64,000 nt of DNA, from contig JAKSZU010000008.1 of the NCBI GenBank assembly GCA_026018925.1, positions 7,926,415 to 7,990,414 on the forward strand, read 5' to 3'. The notes below the pieces were generated by a model. That model had not been told where the DNA came from and searched no databases. It saw nothing but the letters and a program-made list of their open reading frames with translations. This document shows, in pieces, positions 33,112-43,714 of the stretch; within the stretch, counting starts at the first letter, position 1, and every line of letters begins with the position of its first letter. The position numbers and the translations under genes were made by a program. This DNA is from Tupaia tana. Taxonomy: Eukaryota > Chordata > Mammalia > Scandentia > Tupaiidae.

Positions 33112-33143
<32 letters not shown>
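32607..33143 (+). mobile_element. SINE-B split by a SINE-A
   Basis: Head to 32725, body and tail from 33003. The tail is a run of about 24 A. The interruption falls at TGCCCAAAATCTT in the body. Confidence 0.88.
32726..32990 (-). mobile_element. SINE-A nested in SINE-B, 13-bp duplication
   Basis: TGCCCAAAATCTT, part of the host SINE, is present at 32713-32725 and 32991-33003. This shows directly that SINE-A was active after SINE-B. Confidence 0.94.
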
Positions 33144-33443
33144 GATTTTTATCACTTGAACAAAGTCCTAATTTTTTTTTTTAATATAAAAGGCCTATAC
33201 TGACAACTTAATATGTAGGAAGGTATTACTGAGTAAGCTTATCAACTCATATTTGGTCAATTCTTTGTCATCGAAAGACGAGCAAACAAACATACAAACC
33301 TCCCGAAACTGAAGAATACAAATAAAGTTTAGTTGCAGAGTCGCACTTGGAATAGTTGCTTTCAGTAGACTCCACATCTAACTATTTTGTATTATACCTA
33401 GTAGAGCTTATTATAAATATTGGCAATGAGTATTACAAAATAT

Positions 33444-33707
33444 ATATGTGTATAAATGTATATTTTTAAGAGAGATTTTTGCTGTAGGGTGCATGCATAT
33501 GTGAGAGACAGAGAGAGACAGAAAGTGAGAAACCACCCTTCCTGGGGGGATGGCCACACTGCAATCCCTTCTCCATTCTCTCCCCAGGATCTTGGGCATG
33601 CATGTATACTTGCCTGGTGTAAGTTTAAGTGACTGGGTCCAGGACTCAAACCATGGTCAGCTATGTGAGAGTCCAGCAACGTAAACATTGCACCATCTGC
33701 TGATCCC
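33444..33707 (-). mobile_element. SINE-B with exact 15-bp duplication
   Basis: AGTATTACAAAATAT at 33429-33443 and 33708-33722. Head complement ends CATCTGCTGATCCC. Confidence 0.92.
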
Positions 33708-33916
33708 AGTATTACAAAATATTAAGAAAAGATTAAAGGTATTTTCTGCAAAAGACATCTGATTGACCTGTGCAGAGAAGAGTGTGAAAGGGCTGTAATT
33801 TTAGCATTATTTCCATTAATTATTTAAATGTTAATTATTATATTAAATTTCCTGTTACTGAGCTCTTTCACTTTTACTTTGGCATCCATTTCTTTAAAAA
33901 AAAAAAAAACAACACT

Positions 33917-34080
33917 AGGAGCCATCAGGTGGTGTGGTGGCTGGGGTGCTGGATTCCCACTTGGCTGACCATGGTTCGAGCCCTGGACTTAGTGGCTTGC
34001 TTTCTTGCTTTCCCTCTGTTTTTCTCTCCCTGTTCAAATTAAAAAATAATAATGATAAATAAAATTAAACAAATAATTCT
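33917..34080 (+). mobile_element. SINE-C
   Basis: Head GGAGCCATCAGGTGGTGTGG, B box GGTTCGAGCCC, CT tract and AT-rich AATAATAATGATAAATAAAA tail. AAAAACAACA on both sides. Confidence 0.87.
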
Positions 34081-34094
34081 AAAAACAACATTCA

Positions 34095-34360
34095 GGCCAG
34101 CAAGTGGCACAGTGGTTAAGACACTGGACTCCCACATGGCTGACCACAGTTCAAGTCCCAAGCCTGGCAGCTTGAAAATCACACCAGGCTGTGTGCATGC
34201 ATGCCCAAAATCACATGTGCATGCATGCCCAAAATCCTGAGAGGAAAATGGAGATGGGATTCCTGCATAGCCATCCTTCCAGGGGTGCTTCCTCAATTTC
34301 CCTCTCTCTATCTCTGGTGAATGCATGAGCCCTATGGCAAAAACCTTAAAAAAACAAAAA
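34095..34360 (+). mobile_element. SINE-B with a 24-bp internal duplication
   Basis: GTGCATGCATGCCCAAAATC occurs at 34193-34212 and 34217-34236, separated by ACAT. Otherwise a normal copy. Confidence 0.87.
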
Positions 34361-34362
34361 CC

Positions 34363-34620
34363 GGGACCAGCAGTTAGTGTAATGACTACGTCGCTGAACT
34401 CCCATGTAGTCGACCATGATTCAAGTCCCAGACCCGGTGGCTTAAAACTCATGCCGGGAGCATGTGCATGCGTGCCCAAGATCCCAAGAGGAAAATGGAG
34501 GAGAAGAGATTGTGGTGTAGCCATTCCTTCTCGCTTTCTGTCTCTCTGTCTGTCTCTGTCTGGTGAGTGCACACGCCCTATAGCAAAAACCTCTCCAAAA
34601 CAAACAAACAAACAAATGAA
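34363..34620 (+). mobile_element. SINE-A directly behind a SINE-B tail
   Basis: Head GGGACCAGCAGTTAGTGTAA begins in the A-rich tail of the preceding SINE-B. The body lacks the GGGGGG palindrome region (TAGCCATTCCTTCTCGC), an internal deletion. Confidence 0.88.
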
Positions 34621-35317
34621 AAACCCAGCACTGTCTATGGGAACAATAAGATTCCACTCTAAGTGAAAACAGTGATCCTAGAGGCAGAAAGTGCAGGATT
34701 CTCCGACCTGGGCAAAGACCAAGCACCACACGCAGTGCTTCACGTTTGTGTCTGCAGTGGCAGGCGCAGCTCAGTCTTCAGCCTTCTGGTGTGATGACAG
34801 TGGCTTCACTGCTCCGTCCTCCATCTTCTGAGAAAGGCTGCACTTCTGACCATTTGCAGGCAGACTTAAGTTGAGGCATTAAAGTTATAGAACTAGTTAT
34901 ACAACAACCTGGAATCTAATCCCCACTAGAGATAAGTTTTTGCGAAAGCAAATAAGTCACTTTGGATGACTCGTTGGGCTGTGCTGGTTTTTTAGTAAAA
35001 TGGAGTACTTGTTAGCTAAAACACCAGACATCAAAATCAGACCATGTCGAATCAATTTGGGTTAAAGGATGAAAGAATATTGAGAAGTATGAAAAAGGCA
35101 TTATGCAAAATCTAATCAAGGGGAAAGCTCACCTAGGGCATGTTAAATAAACGTCATAAACTAAACAAAAGGCTTTCTTTCTTTTCCTGATCTCCTAGTG
35201 ACCTATTATTTTCAAGTCATGAAGATATAGAAACTATAAATACTGATTTAAATAGAGAATATACTTGTTAAAACAGAGCAAATCTGTCCTAAGAACCAGG
35301 AGAATGCATGTAGATTA
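34621..35317. other. Unassigned sequence, no gene seen
   Basis: Repeat-free by eye; moderately AT-rich after 34900. Confidence 0.4.
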
Positions 35318-35335
35318 CATATATTTGTAATTTTT

Positions 35336-35339
35336 GGAG

Positions 35340-35374
<35 letters not shown>

Positions 35375-35611
35375 ATAGGGCGCGTGCGCTCGCCAGACAG
35401 ACAGAGAGAGACATAGAGACAGAAAGCAAGAAATCACCCCCCAGGGAGGATGGTCACGCTGCAATCCCTTCTCCTCCATTCTCCTCTTGGGATCTTGGGC
35501 ACGCACGCACACGCGCCCAGCGTGAGTTTTAAGCCACCGGGTCCAGGATGCGAACTGCGGTCGGCTACGTGGGAGTCCAGTGACATAGCCATTACACTAA
35601 CTGCTGGTTCC
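35336..35611 (-). mobile_element. SINE-A with exact 18-bp duplication
   Basis: CATATATTTGTAATTTTT at 35318-35335 and 35612-35629. T-run of about 26 bases; A and B boxes intact on the complement. Confidence 0.94.
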
Positions 35612-35629
35612 CATATATTTGTAATTTTT

Positions 35630-35913
35630 AATTGCTCGAGTGCATGTGCACTTGCCAGAGAGAGAGAGAGGATTAAGGTTAGGGTTAGAGAGAGGGAGAA
35701 AGCACCTCACCCCATAGGGCATGGTCTCACTAAAATCCATTTTCTTCTTTTTCTTCATCCTGTCAAGATTTGGGGTGCACATGCACACATTCCTGGTGTT
35801 CTTTTCAAGCCAGCTTCAAAAACAAACGTTGTGGGGGCTGGATCTCACCGCCATCAGCCATATGGGATCCAGTTCTCAAAGCACTGTGCTTAGCCACTGC
35901 ACTGTAAGACCCT
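35630..35913 (-). mobile_element. SINE-D with a telomere-like insert
   Basis: GCATGTGCACTTGCCAGAG tail end; TTAAGGTTAGGGTTAG (35673-35688) interrupts the GA tract. Body TCCTGTCAAGATTTGGGG. Confidence 0.78.
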
Positions 35914-36504
35914 AGATTCTATTTTTTAAATTGAAACTGGTCCTCCGTGAGCCTTTTCACCTATACCTTGATGTGGAAGTTGTCTTCTTGGGTCTCTAAT
36001 ATCTTAACTACCTTACATTGTCTCATAAAAAGATTGTAAGTTGCTGTGGTTCTCTATAGAGTTCAAAATGCATAGCTACGAAGCATTTCCAGTCTGAGAT
36101 GTCTTTAATTTTGGATCTGTTTGACAGACCTAGCTGTTTGACACTTCAGGCTAAGTGGGGTAGGGAATCTAAAATTCAGTAGCTATTTTGGTACAAATTA
36201 TAGAAAGCCAAAACCTTGAGGAGCAGAGATTCTCTCGCATACACCCTAGAAACAGCAGGTGAAAACATTCAGTCCGCTCAGCCCGCAGAACTGTCTTGGG
36301 ACCGCAGAGGCAGTGTGAGACAAGGTGAGGCATGGAGTCCTATTAGCCTGTTCAAATCAACAGCAGACCCGAGGGGAAGATGACTCCAGAGGCCTTCCTG
36401 ATGGCCGTCCAAAAATAACCCACAGCAAGCTAATCGCGGCCCATGTACAGCTGTATTATGAGGGGCAAAGCCCTGTGGGTGGCAGGATGGGCCTTGGTTC
36501 GGAG
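35914..36504. other. Unassigned sequence, no gene seen
   Basis: Repeat-free by eye. No coding frame of note. Confidence 0.4.
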
Positions 36505-36590
36505 CCTGCTTAGGGCCTGACTTTGAGATGTTAGGCACATCACACAGCCTCTCTGTGAGTCTGAGTTTTCCTATTGGCAAAAGAGGATCT
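36505..36590 (+). mobile_element. MIR fragment
   Basis: GCCTCTCTGTGAGTCTGAGTTTTCCTATTGGCAAAAG (read in two parts) fits the MIR 3' half. Confidence 0.55.
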
Positions 36591-36630
36591 CAAAATTTTC
36601 TCTAAAGAATCATATCAAAAATTGAATATA

Positions 36631-36878
36631 GGGGCCCAGCAGGCAGCGTGGTGGTTAAGGTGCACCCATGGTGCAAGTCCTGGACCTTGCAGCTTGAAAA
36701 TCACACTGGGTGTGTGTGCTCAAAATCCTGAGAGGATAATGGAGGAGACGGGATTGTGGCATGGCCAAACACCCAGGGGGAGATTTCTCTCTTTTCTATC
36801 TCTTTCTCTGTCTCTCTGATGAGCGCACATGCCCTATTACAAAATCCTAAAAATAAAAATAAAAAAATAAAAAAAAAT
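36631..36878 (+). mobile_element. SINE-B, deletion in the anticodon arm
   Basis: GGTTAAGGTGCACCCATGG shows loss of the CTGGACTCCCAC segment between the A and B boxes. Tail AAAATAAAAATAAAAAAAT. Confidence 0.83.
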
Positions 36879-37579
36879 CATTATGAAGAAAGCATAGTGG
36901 ATATTTGCACATATGGACATGGGGGAAATTGTGCATTAGTTGGCAAGAGTGGAGAAAGCAGACCCTGAGAAAGAGTTCAGGCTTGTTCGAGTGCAGTGAG
37001 TCGCCATTAAAGGCCACAGGAGGGGACTCGTGAAGGCTGGGTTCTATCTTAAGCCAGTTAGGAAATATTTCAGGCTTAGCGGACTATCTGTTGTCTGTTG
37101 CTGTTACCCAACTCTGCCACTGTCTGGGGAAGTGTGGGACCATAGAGGAAGGGTGGGTTAGGGGCTTCTTGGAGCAGTGCAGGACCGAGACGGGACCCCC
37201 AAGGCTAGGGAAGGGTCAGTGTGCAGACCTGGCCTGTGTTCTGGAGACAGAGCCAGTTTGCTAATGGGCGGGACGCAGAATGTAGGACCCGACGTGCCCC
37301 GGACATAAACAGACGACAGTCCAGTGGATGACCGTGGGAAAGATGGGACAAGAAACGGGCTGGAGGGAAGACTCTCCAATGGTTTGGAAGTCAAGGAAAT
37401 GGCTGAGGTCAGAGGCAGAAATGCAATGGCCGGACTGTTTATGCCATGTAACATCTTGTGTGTGGTACGCCGAATTATCCTGAGATCCTGGTGGGAAATT
37501 CTTGAACACAATCAGTAAGCTGTTACTACTTAAAGTCTGCACTTTCTTTTTTCAGTTATCTGTAAACAATCCACTGGGG
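36879..37579. other. Unassigned sequence, no gene seen
   Basis: Frames of 117 and 93 codons on the minus strand (37158-37542) overlap one another in different frames and have no recognisable protein. Confidence 0.4.
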
Positions 37580-37813
37580 GTTTCCATATATTTATTTTTA
37601 AGTTTATTTTATTCTCCAAAGCATGTGCATTTACATGAGAGAGAGGTACCCTGACAAAGTCTTGTCACCCTGAAGTCCCCGTCACTCACCCTCCAGCCTG
37701 TCAAGATCTTAGCACATGAACACACACCCAGATTGTTTCGGTTCAGCTGGGCTGGGGATTTGAAGCCAAGGCAGTCATGTGGTGTCAACACCACTTTCAG
37801 TATGCTGCTGGCC
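37580..37813 (-). mobile_element. SINE-E/D, diverged
   Basis: TTTTTAAGTTTATTTTATTC tail complement, GA tract, CCTGTCAAGATCTTAGCAC body and TGCTGCTGGCCATGCC head complement. Confidence 0.6.
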
Positions 37814-39000
37814 ATGCCACCGAGGCTGGGCAGAGTTGAGTATTTATAACAAGGATAGCAAATGAAGGCACGTAGGCCATATGCTGACCGCCTGTTTTTT
37901 TATGGCCTGAACACTAACAATGGTTTTTAAATTGTTTAATTGCTGTGTGTGGGGGGGAGGAATCAAAAGAAGAATTGTATTTTGTAAAACCTGACCATTT
38001 TATGAAATGCACATATCAGTGTCCATAAGTAAAGTCAAATGCCTACGACCTGCAAGGTTCACCTTTACCCTCTGCCCACATCTGATCTATCCCGAGAACG
38101 TAAATGTGGGCACTACTGAATTCTTACAGGAGGCAGTCTACCTGAAAGTAAACATGAAGTTCAATCAGTAAACATGTTATTTTTTACAGCCTACTCTCCA
38201 AAATAATTTTTCAGGAAGAGACAGACCAACAATCTAATTAAAGGCCGTCTCCTATAGGAAATAAAATCAAAGGACCCAACTTAAGGTTCCTTTGGGTATC
38301 CACTATTTCTACATGAAGCATTTTCATATGAACAGGAAAACTTAATGGCAATTAACAAGCCCCGAAAGTACTAATGAAGAAGGGCCACAGGGAAATAATA
38401 TGCACAGAGGTTCTGGAGAGGGAGCGCTCAGACGCAAATTACTTACAGCTCGAAAGCTTTAAGTGGGCTGGGAGCTCACCACTTCATATCATTTGTAATA
38501 GAACCATCACCCCAGGGTGAAAAATTCTAACTAATAATGGACACAAGGCAGAGGTTGAGGAGCCAATGCTACCATTGACGAGGGAGCATGGAGAATTTTC
38601 TATGGGGAAAATAGAATTTGAACAAAGAGGGCTAGAGGAAAAATTTGTCCAGCCAGATCTGAAAGAAGTAGAGAAAACTAGTTAGTTACTGATGAACCCG
38701 CTTTTTTGTACATTCTTCTTATCCTTCATTTGCATGTACGTTAACACATTTCATAACCCATCTGCTGTGCTTGATAGAAAAGAAGTTCTTCACCAGCAAA
38801 TATTCATCTGGGCCTCATGTCTGTAAGGATGGGGCCCAGCCCACACCAAATGGGTTCGGCAACTAGGCCACACAGAGGGGGACTTCCTGACACACTGGGT
38901 GAGTTTCTGCTTTCACTTGCGATCAAACAAGGAGAGTTTCATAAGAGTCCATTAGAGTTTCCAGCTAATCATTTAGAAGCAGTGTAGGAAGCATCGTTAG
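37814..39000. other. 1.2-kb SINE-free segment, possible conserved non-coding DNA
   Basis: Balanced AT-rich sequence with no mobile elements, rich in homeodomain-like ATTA words (CTAATTAAAGG at 38235, GGCAATTAACAAG at 38346, ACTAATGAAG, CTAACTAATAATGG). No coding frame. Could be an enhancer; conservation cannot be judged from one sequence. Confidence 0.4.
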
Positions 39001-39015
39001 AAATGTTACTCATCA

Positions 39016-39268
39016 GGCTGCCCTGCGGCCTAGTGGTTAGGAAGTAGATCCCACAGGAATGACTACATGGTTCAAGTCCCAGCCCTGGTGGCTAACAGGC
39101 TGGGTGCATAATTGCACAAATTCCTGACTTGATGACAAGTGGAGGAGAGGGGATTGTGGTGTGACCATGCACATTGGGGTGCTTTCTCCCTCTTCCTCTC
39201 TCTCTGTATCTGTTGCTGTCTGGCTAGTGCGTGTGCTCTCTGGCAAGTTATACAGACATATAAAATAT
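39016..39268 (+). mobile_element. SINE-D
   Basis: CTGCCCTGCGGCCTAGTGG head; AAATGTTACTCATCA and AAATGTTAATCATTA flank it with two mismatches. Confidence 0.85.
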
Positions 39269-39334
39269 AAATGTTAATCATTAAAGGCAGTTTAAGTCAA
39301 ATGAATCTTACTTTTAAGGAACGTAATAGAAACC

Positions 39335-39604
39335 AGGGACCAGCAGTTAGCGTAATGGCTATGTCGCTGGACTCCCACGTAGTTGACCGCGGTTCGAGTC
39401 CCGGACCCAGCAGCTTAAACTCACGCAGGGCGCGTGTGCGTACGTGCCCAAGATCCCGAGGAGAATGGAGGAGAAGGGATTGCGGCGTGGCCATCCCCCC
39501 TGGGGGGTGATTTCTCGCTTTCTATCTCTCTGTCTGTCTGTCTGGCGAGCGCACGTGCCCTATAGCAAAAACCTCTCCAAAAAAAAACAAAAAAACAAAA
39601 AAAC
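39335..39604 (+). mobile_element. SINE-A, first of five in tandem
   Basis: Near-consensus. Its left flank GTAATAGAAACCA reappears as ATAATAGAAACCA only after the second SINE (39873-39885), so the second copy landed in this copy's tail. Confidence 0.92.
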
Positions 39605-39614
39605 ACATGGGTTG

Positions 39615-39868
39615 GGACCAGCAGTTGGCGTAATGGCTATATAACTGGACTCCCACGTAGTAGACAGCAGTTTGAGTCCTAGACCCGGTGGCTTAAACTC
39701 ACACCAGGTGCATATGTATGCATGCCTAAGATCCCAAGAGGAGTATGGAGGAGAAGGGATTGCGTTGTGGCCAATTTCTTGCTTTCTGTCTCTCTGTCTC
39801 TCTCTGTCTTTCTGGTGAGCGCACATGCCCTATAGCAAAAACCTCTCCAAAAAAAAAAAAAAAAAAAA
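39615..39868 (+). mobile_element. SINE-A, second of five
   Basis: Head GGGACCAGCAGTTGGCGTAA. The CCCCCTGGGGGG palindrome is missing (GTGGCCAATTTCTTGC). Confidence 0.9.
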
Positions 39869-39884
39869 GAAACATAATAGAAAC

Positions 39885-40158
39885 CAGAAGATGCCATAGT
39901 GATCACATCGCTGGACTCCCACACAGCCAACCATAGTTTAAGTGCCAGACCTGGTGGCTTCAGACTAATGCTGGATACATGTGCGTGTGTGCCCAAAATC
40001 TCGAGAAGAGAATGGAGGAGACGTGATTGTGGTGGGGCCATCCCCCCGAGGGGTGATTTCTTGCTTTCTATCACTCTCTGGTGAGTGCATATAGCAAAAA
40101 AACAAACAAAAAAAAAACAAAAAAAAAAAAAAAAAAACTCTGTAAAAAAAAAATTATA
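39885..40158 (+). mobile_element. SINE-A-like, third of five, damaged head
   Basis: Begins CCAGAAGATGCCATAGTGATC, with a diverged head, then a normal body; tail is a mix of A runs and CAAAC units. Confidence 0.82.
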
Positions 40159-40164
40159 ATAATC

Positions 40165-40306
40165 TGGGGCCAACAAGTGGCTTGGTGGTTAAGGTGCTGG
40201 ACTCCCATATGGTCAACTGTGGTTCAAGTCCTGGACCTGGCAGCTTGTTTTCTCACTTTCCCTTTCTCTCTCTCTCTCTGGTCACATTTTAAAAATAATT
40301 AAAACA
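40165..40306 (+). mobile_element. SINE-C, fourth of five
   Basis: GGGGCCAACAAGTGGCTTGG head followed by CAGCTTGTTTTCTCAC and the short CT tract; no body. Confidence 0.87.
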
Positions 40307-40526
40307 GGACTCCCATGCTTAATTACGCTTCCAGTCCTGGACCGGGTGGCTTGACCCTCACACTGGGCACATGTGCGTGCATGCCCAAAATCCTGAGAGG
40401 AGAATGGAAGAGATGGGATTGTGGTGTGGCCATCTCCCCTGGGGGGTCATTTCTTACTTTCTGTCTTTCCAGCAAGTGCGCACACCCTATAGCAAAAATC
40501 TCCCTCAAAAAAATAATAAAATAACA
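40307..40526 (+). mobile_element. SINE-B lacking its head, fifth of five
   Basis: Begins at GGACTCCCATGC, i.e. 5'-truncated at the anticodon arm; body and AATAATAAAATAACA tail are present. Confidence 0.83.
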
Positions 40527-40677
40527 ACTGGAATTTAGTAAAGAATTCTTAAAAAATAAAATTATACAGTAGCACACTGTAACAGCCACAGAATAACCAT
40601 AGTAACTGTCATATCCAACAACGTTAACAATAAGTGACTGGTATTATCTAATGTATCTCATTTTATCGTAGCCTTTG

Positions 40678-41765
40678 TTAATTTTTCCCATTCTCCAGTA
40701 TCTTTTTCACGCACCATCTTGGGGAAGAAACTGGATTCATTGCCCATGGCTTGTCCCACATCCTGGATTTGTTTGGGACTTCCTCGGGCACAAGTTTGCC
40801 TCTCTGTTCCCTAAATTCCTGCAAACTAGATGTTAGATCCAAAGGATCGAAATGGTTTAGGTTGAACATTTGGCGAGAAGACTTGCTAGGTGGCATGTGC
40901 TCTTCTACTGCCTCTCGTCGGAGGGCCCAAGGCCTGCTCACGCTAAGTTGTGCTGGGACCTCACCCCTGAGAGCCTGGCAAGTCGATGCAGCTTTAGAGT
41001 GGCTGATAGGTCCGGAGTGTGTCTGGGCACAGCATGGCCAAGGCGACGGCTGCTGCTCTTCTGACACGGGCGTCTGCCTGCTAAGGACTTTGACAGTGTC
41101 CACTCCAGGCCGGCCTGGAAGCTCTGCCCCCAGCAGGGCTGGAAGGCCTCCTTGATATGTGCAAGGCTCAGTCCCATCCCCCTCGTACTGCCCAGAGCTA
41201 CTGCCCAGACTCGCGGATGTAAACGCCCTGGCTGGCCTGGTGGATGAGGACGGTGATGGCAAGGTTGCATTTCCCTTCTGCTCTGTTAATCTGGGGGCTG
41301 TTCTGGGCAAGGAATGCGTCACCTTCAGAAACGCAGCTGAGTTTTTTGTTTGTTCGTTTGTTTGTTTGAGAGGTTTTTGCTATAGGGCACATGTGTTCGC
41401 CAGAAAGAGAGAGACAGAAAGCAAGAAATCACCCCCCAGGGGGGATGGTCACGCCGCAATCCCTTCTCCTCCGTTCTCCTGTTGAGATCTTGGGCACGCA
41501 CGCACACACGCCCGGCGTGAGTTTAAGCCACCGGATCCGGGACGCGAACCGCGGTCGACTACATGGGAGTCCAGCGACATAGCCATTCCGCTAACTGCTG
41601 GTCCCAGCTGAGCATTTCTGAGGTTGCCCAGATCTTTGCCCTGATGTTGAGGGTACTCCAAGTGTACCAAGGAATGTGTATGGTGTTTAGGGAGTATAGA
41701 AGGAGCTCGATCTTTTTTCCTTTTGGAGGCTGTGTCCCTTGTATCACTTCAACATCAAAGAAGAA
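40678..41765 (-). pseudogene. Broken open frame of unrecognised origin, split by SINE-A
   Basis: On the minus strand a frame beginning SFFFDVEVIQGTQPPKGKKI (from about 41763) stays open to the SINE-A and continues in phase after it (EGDAFLAQNSPQINRAEGK) to a stop near 41208. A second frame continues for over 150 codons to 40678 (ending CVKKILENGKN). If coding once, a frameshift near 41210-41230 joins the two. I recognise neither part. Amino-acid make-up of the last 70 residues looks protein-like. It may be a decayed processed gene or chance. Confidence 0.3.
41342..41604 (-). mobile_element. SINE-A, near-consensus
   Basis: Inserted in the broken frame above, with CAGCTGAG on both sides (41334-41341 and 41605-41612). 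Tail is made of GTTTGTTT units; both boxes intact. Confidence 0.92.
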
Positions 41766-41770
41766 ACTGG

Positions 41771-42028
41771 GGCCAGCCCACTAGCTCCCTGGTTAAGCAC
41801 TGTGCAAAAGGAACTGGATTCACACAACCCACCACGGTCCGAATCCAAGCCCTGCAGCCTGAACACTACACCAGGTACATGTGCATGTCCGGGATCCTGG
41901 TGAGATGGAGGAATGGAGGAAAAAAGGATTGAGTCCTAACTAGGCCCCGCAAGAGGGTGGTTTCCATCTCTCCTATTCTCTTTCACTCTCTGTCATGTGC
42001 ACCCATGTTCCCTCTGGCATAAAAATGA
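41771..42028 (+). mobile_element. SINE-D
   Basis: GGCCAGCCCACTAGCTCCC head, TCCTGGTGAGATGGAGGAATGG body; GAAACTGG flanks. Confidence 0.8.
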
Positions 42029-42049
42029 TGAAACTGGTTTCCTTCCTTT

Positions 42050-42275
42050 TTAAAAAAATTCTATTTATTCCTTTCTTTCATGAGAGAGACAGAGAAAGAA
42101 AGAGAGATACTTCCAAATGGGATCTTTATACTGCAACCCACCTGCGACCCAGGAGACCCCACTTGGGCATGCGTGCCCACGCCCAGAGTGCTGCGAAGGC
42201 CCCGGATGCAAACCCAGACCTCCCCCCCACCCCCGGCTTCAGCTGTGTCCCCACTCCCCACTGCACAGCCCTGCC
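42050..42275 (-). mobile_element. SINE-E
   Basis: TATTTATTCCTTTCTTTCATGAG tail complement (in two parts) and a GA tract, then a GC-rich diverged body and head. Confidence 0.6.
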
Positions 42276-42819
42276 TCCTTCACAGTGCTCCAGCACTCTC
42301 ATCGTTACTCCAGGCACTTGGATAGAACTGTGGGTTTGTGGAGGACTTAAATTCACATCAAATTTCAGTTCCCTTTCCTAGGGTTTTATTGAGGCATGCA
42401 TAATACATGATACCCTGTGGGCTCTAGATTTACTTAGATTTCCAAACCAGAGCTGGAAATGAAGTGTGTCCGCGACTCTGCAGTCAGGGCTTAGGTGGCG
42501 TTACTTGCATGCATTCATTGTCTTCTCTATTAAGTAAAAACCTGAGATGTAATTAGTTAGGCTTTATGCATTTCTGTTTCTCCAAGTGCACTGTGGGGTC
42601 CCACTCCACTACCGAGTCTAGAGGAAAACTGTGAATACCATAATTCTCTAGACCAACCAGCATTTCAGGTGCTTTTAATAAAGAGCTTGCCTTCCAGCCC
42701 TTGCACTGACGTGTCTGTAAAGCAGCGCGCTGAGGCTCTGTGTGCGTGACCCGCGGCCCGCCGTGCTTCCCTCTGTGGCCTGATGCCCAGAGTATTTTCA
42801 TGACACATTTTCTCTTTTT
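42276..42819. other. Unassigned, includes a short L1-like piece
   Basis: GGTTTTATTGAGGCATGCATAATACATG near 42381 resembles the antisense start of old L1 3' UTRs. The rest is unassigned. Confidence 0.35.
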
Positions 42820-42986
42820 CAATTTTTTAAAGAGATGTTTTGCTTTTCAGAGAGTCAGAGAGAGGGAAAGCGAGAAATCATCCCCCAGGGGTGATGGCCG
42901 CACAGCAATGCCTTCTCCTCCATTCTCGGGATTTCGGGCACTGACTCTGGCCATGTGGGAGTCCAGCGCCTTGCCACCTGCCGGCC
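42820..42986 (-). mobile_element. SINE-B with head deletion
   Basis: Body and tail are normal, but GGGCACTGACTCTGGCCATG shows loss of the segment between body and B box. Ends CCTGCCGGCCC. Confidence 0.8.
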
Positions 42987-42989
42987 CTC

Positions 42990-43254
42990 TTTATTATTAC
43001 TGTTTTTTAGTTTTGGCATAGTGTATGTGTGCTCCCTAGGGAGGGACAGAGAGAAAGAATGAAGGAAAGTGAGAAATCATGGTGGGGGTGGGGGGTGGTG
43101 GGATGGCTGAGCGACAATCCCTTCTCCTCCACTGTCCGCTGGGACTTGGGCACGCACGTGCGCCCAGTGTGTTTTCCAGGTCGCCACAGCTGGCACCATG
43201 CAGTCGCCCATGTGGGATTCAACGCCTTCACCACCACGCCCACTGACCGGCCCA
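42990..43254 (-). mobile_element. SINE-D/B, GC-biased
   Basis: GGCATAGTGTATGTGTGCTCC tail end, an expanded GGTGGGGGTGGGGGGTGGTG palindrome region, and head complement GACCGGCCCA. Confidence 0.75.
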
Positions 43255-43714
43255 GCCCCCTCTTCACATATGCTGTGGAGATGCCTGTTCAGCAGTGGAA
43301 GCATGGTGTCTGGGCTGCCCCAGAGCCGGCGCCGCCCTCTGTCCGGGAACGGGCTGCAGGCCATGCTCCCGTGTCTCCTCCCTTCACAGGGCTGTGCGTG
43401 CTCACGTCTGTCACCGCCCCAGCCGCCAGCTCCCACATCTCGTTCTCACTGCCTGACATCGTCGCTGGGTATTTTTCTTTCCTTTCCTGATGTGTCTCAG
43501 CTTGAAGCCACAAAATCCCTGCCTATGGAACAGAAGGAGGAAGACTCGGCCAGCAGCAGGCAGATGCTTTACGTGAGATCCCCGAGTTGGTGACAGAACT
43601 GAACTCCCTCCGGTCCTGCGTTCCAGGCCACCTGCTGCCTTCAAAGTTAACGAAAACACCGGCGTTCTAAACCGCTTGGTGGACCGTCGACAGACCCGTG
43701 TGGTTCAGCAGCTC
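43255..43714. other. Unassigned GC-rich sequence
   Basis: GC-rich and overlapping frames on both strands; no repeat or gene recognised. Confidence 0.35.
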
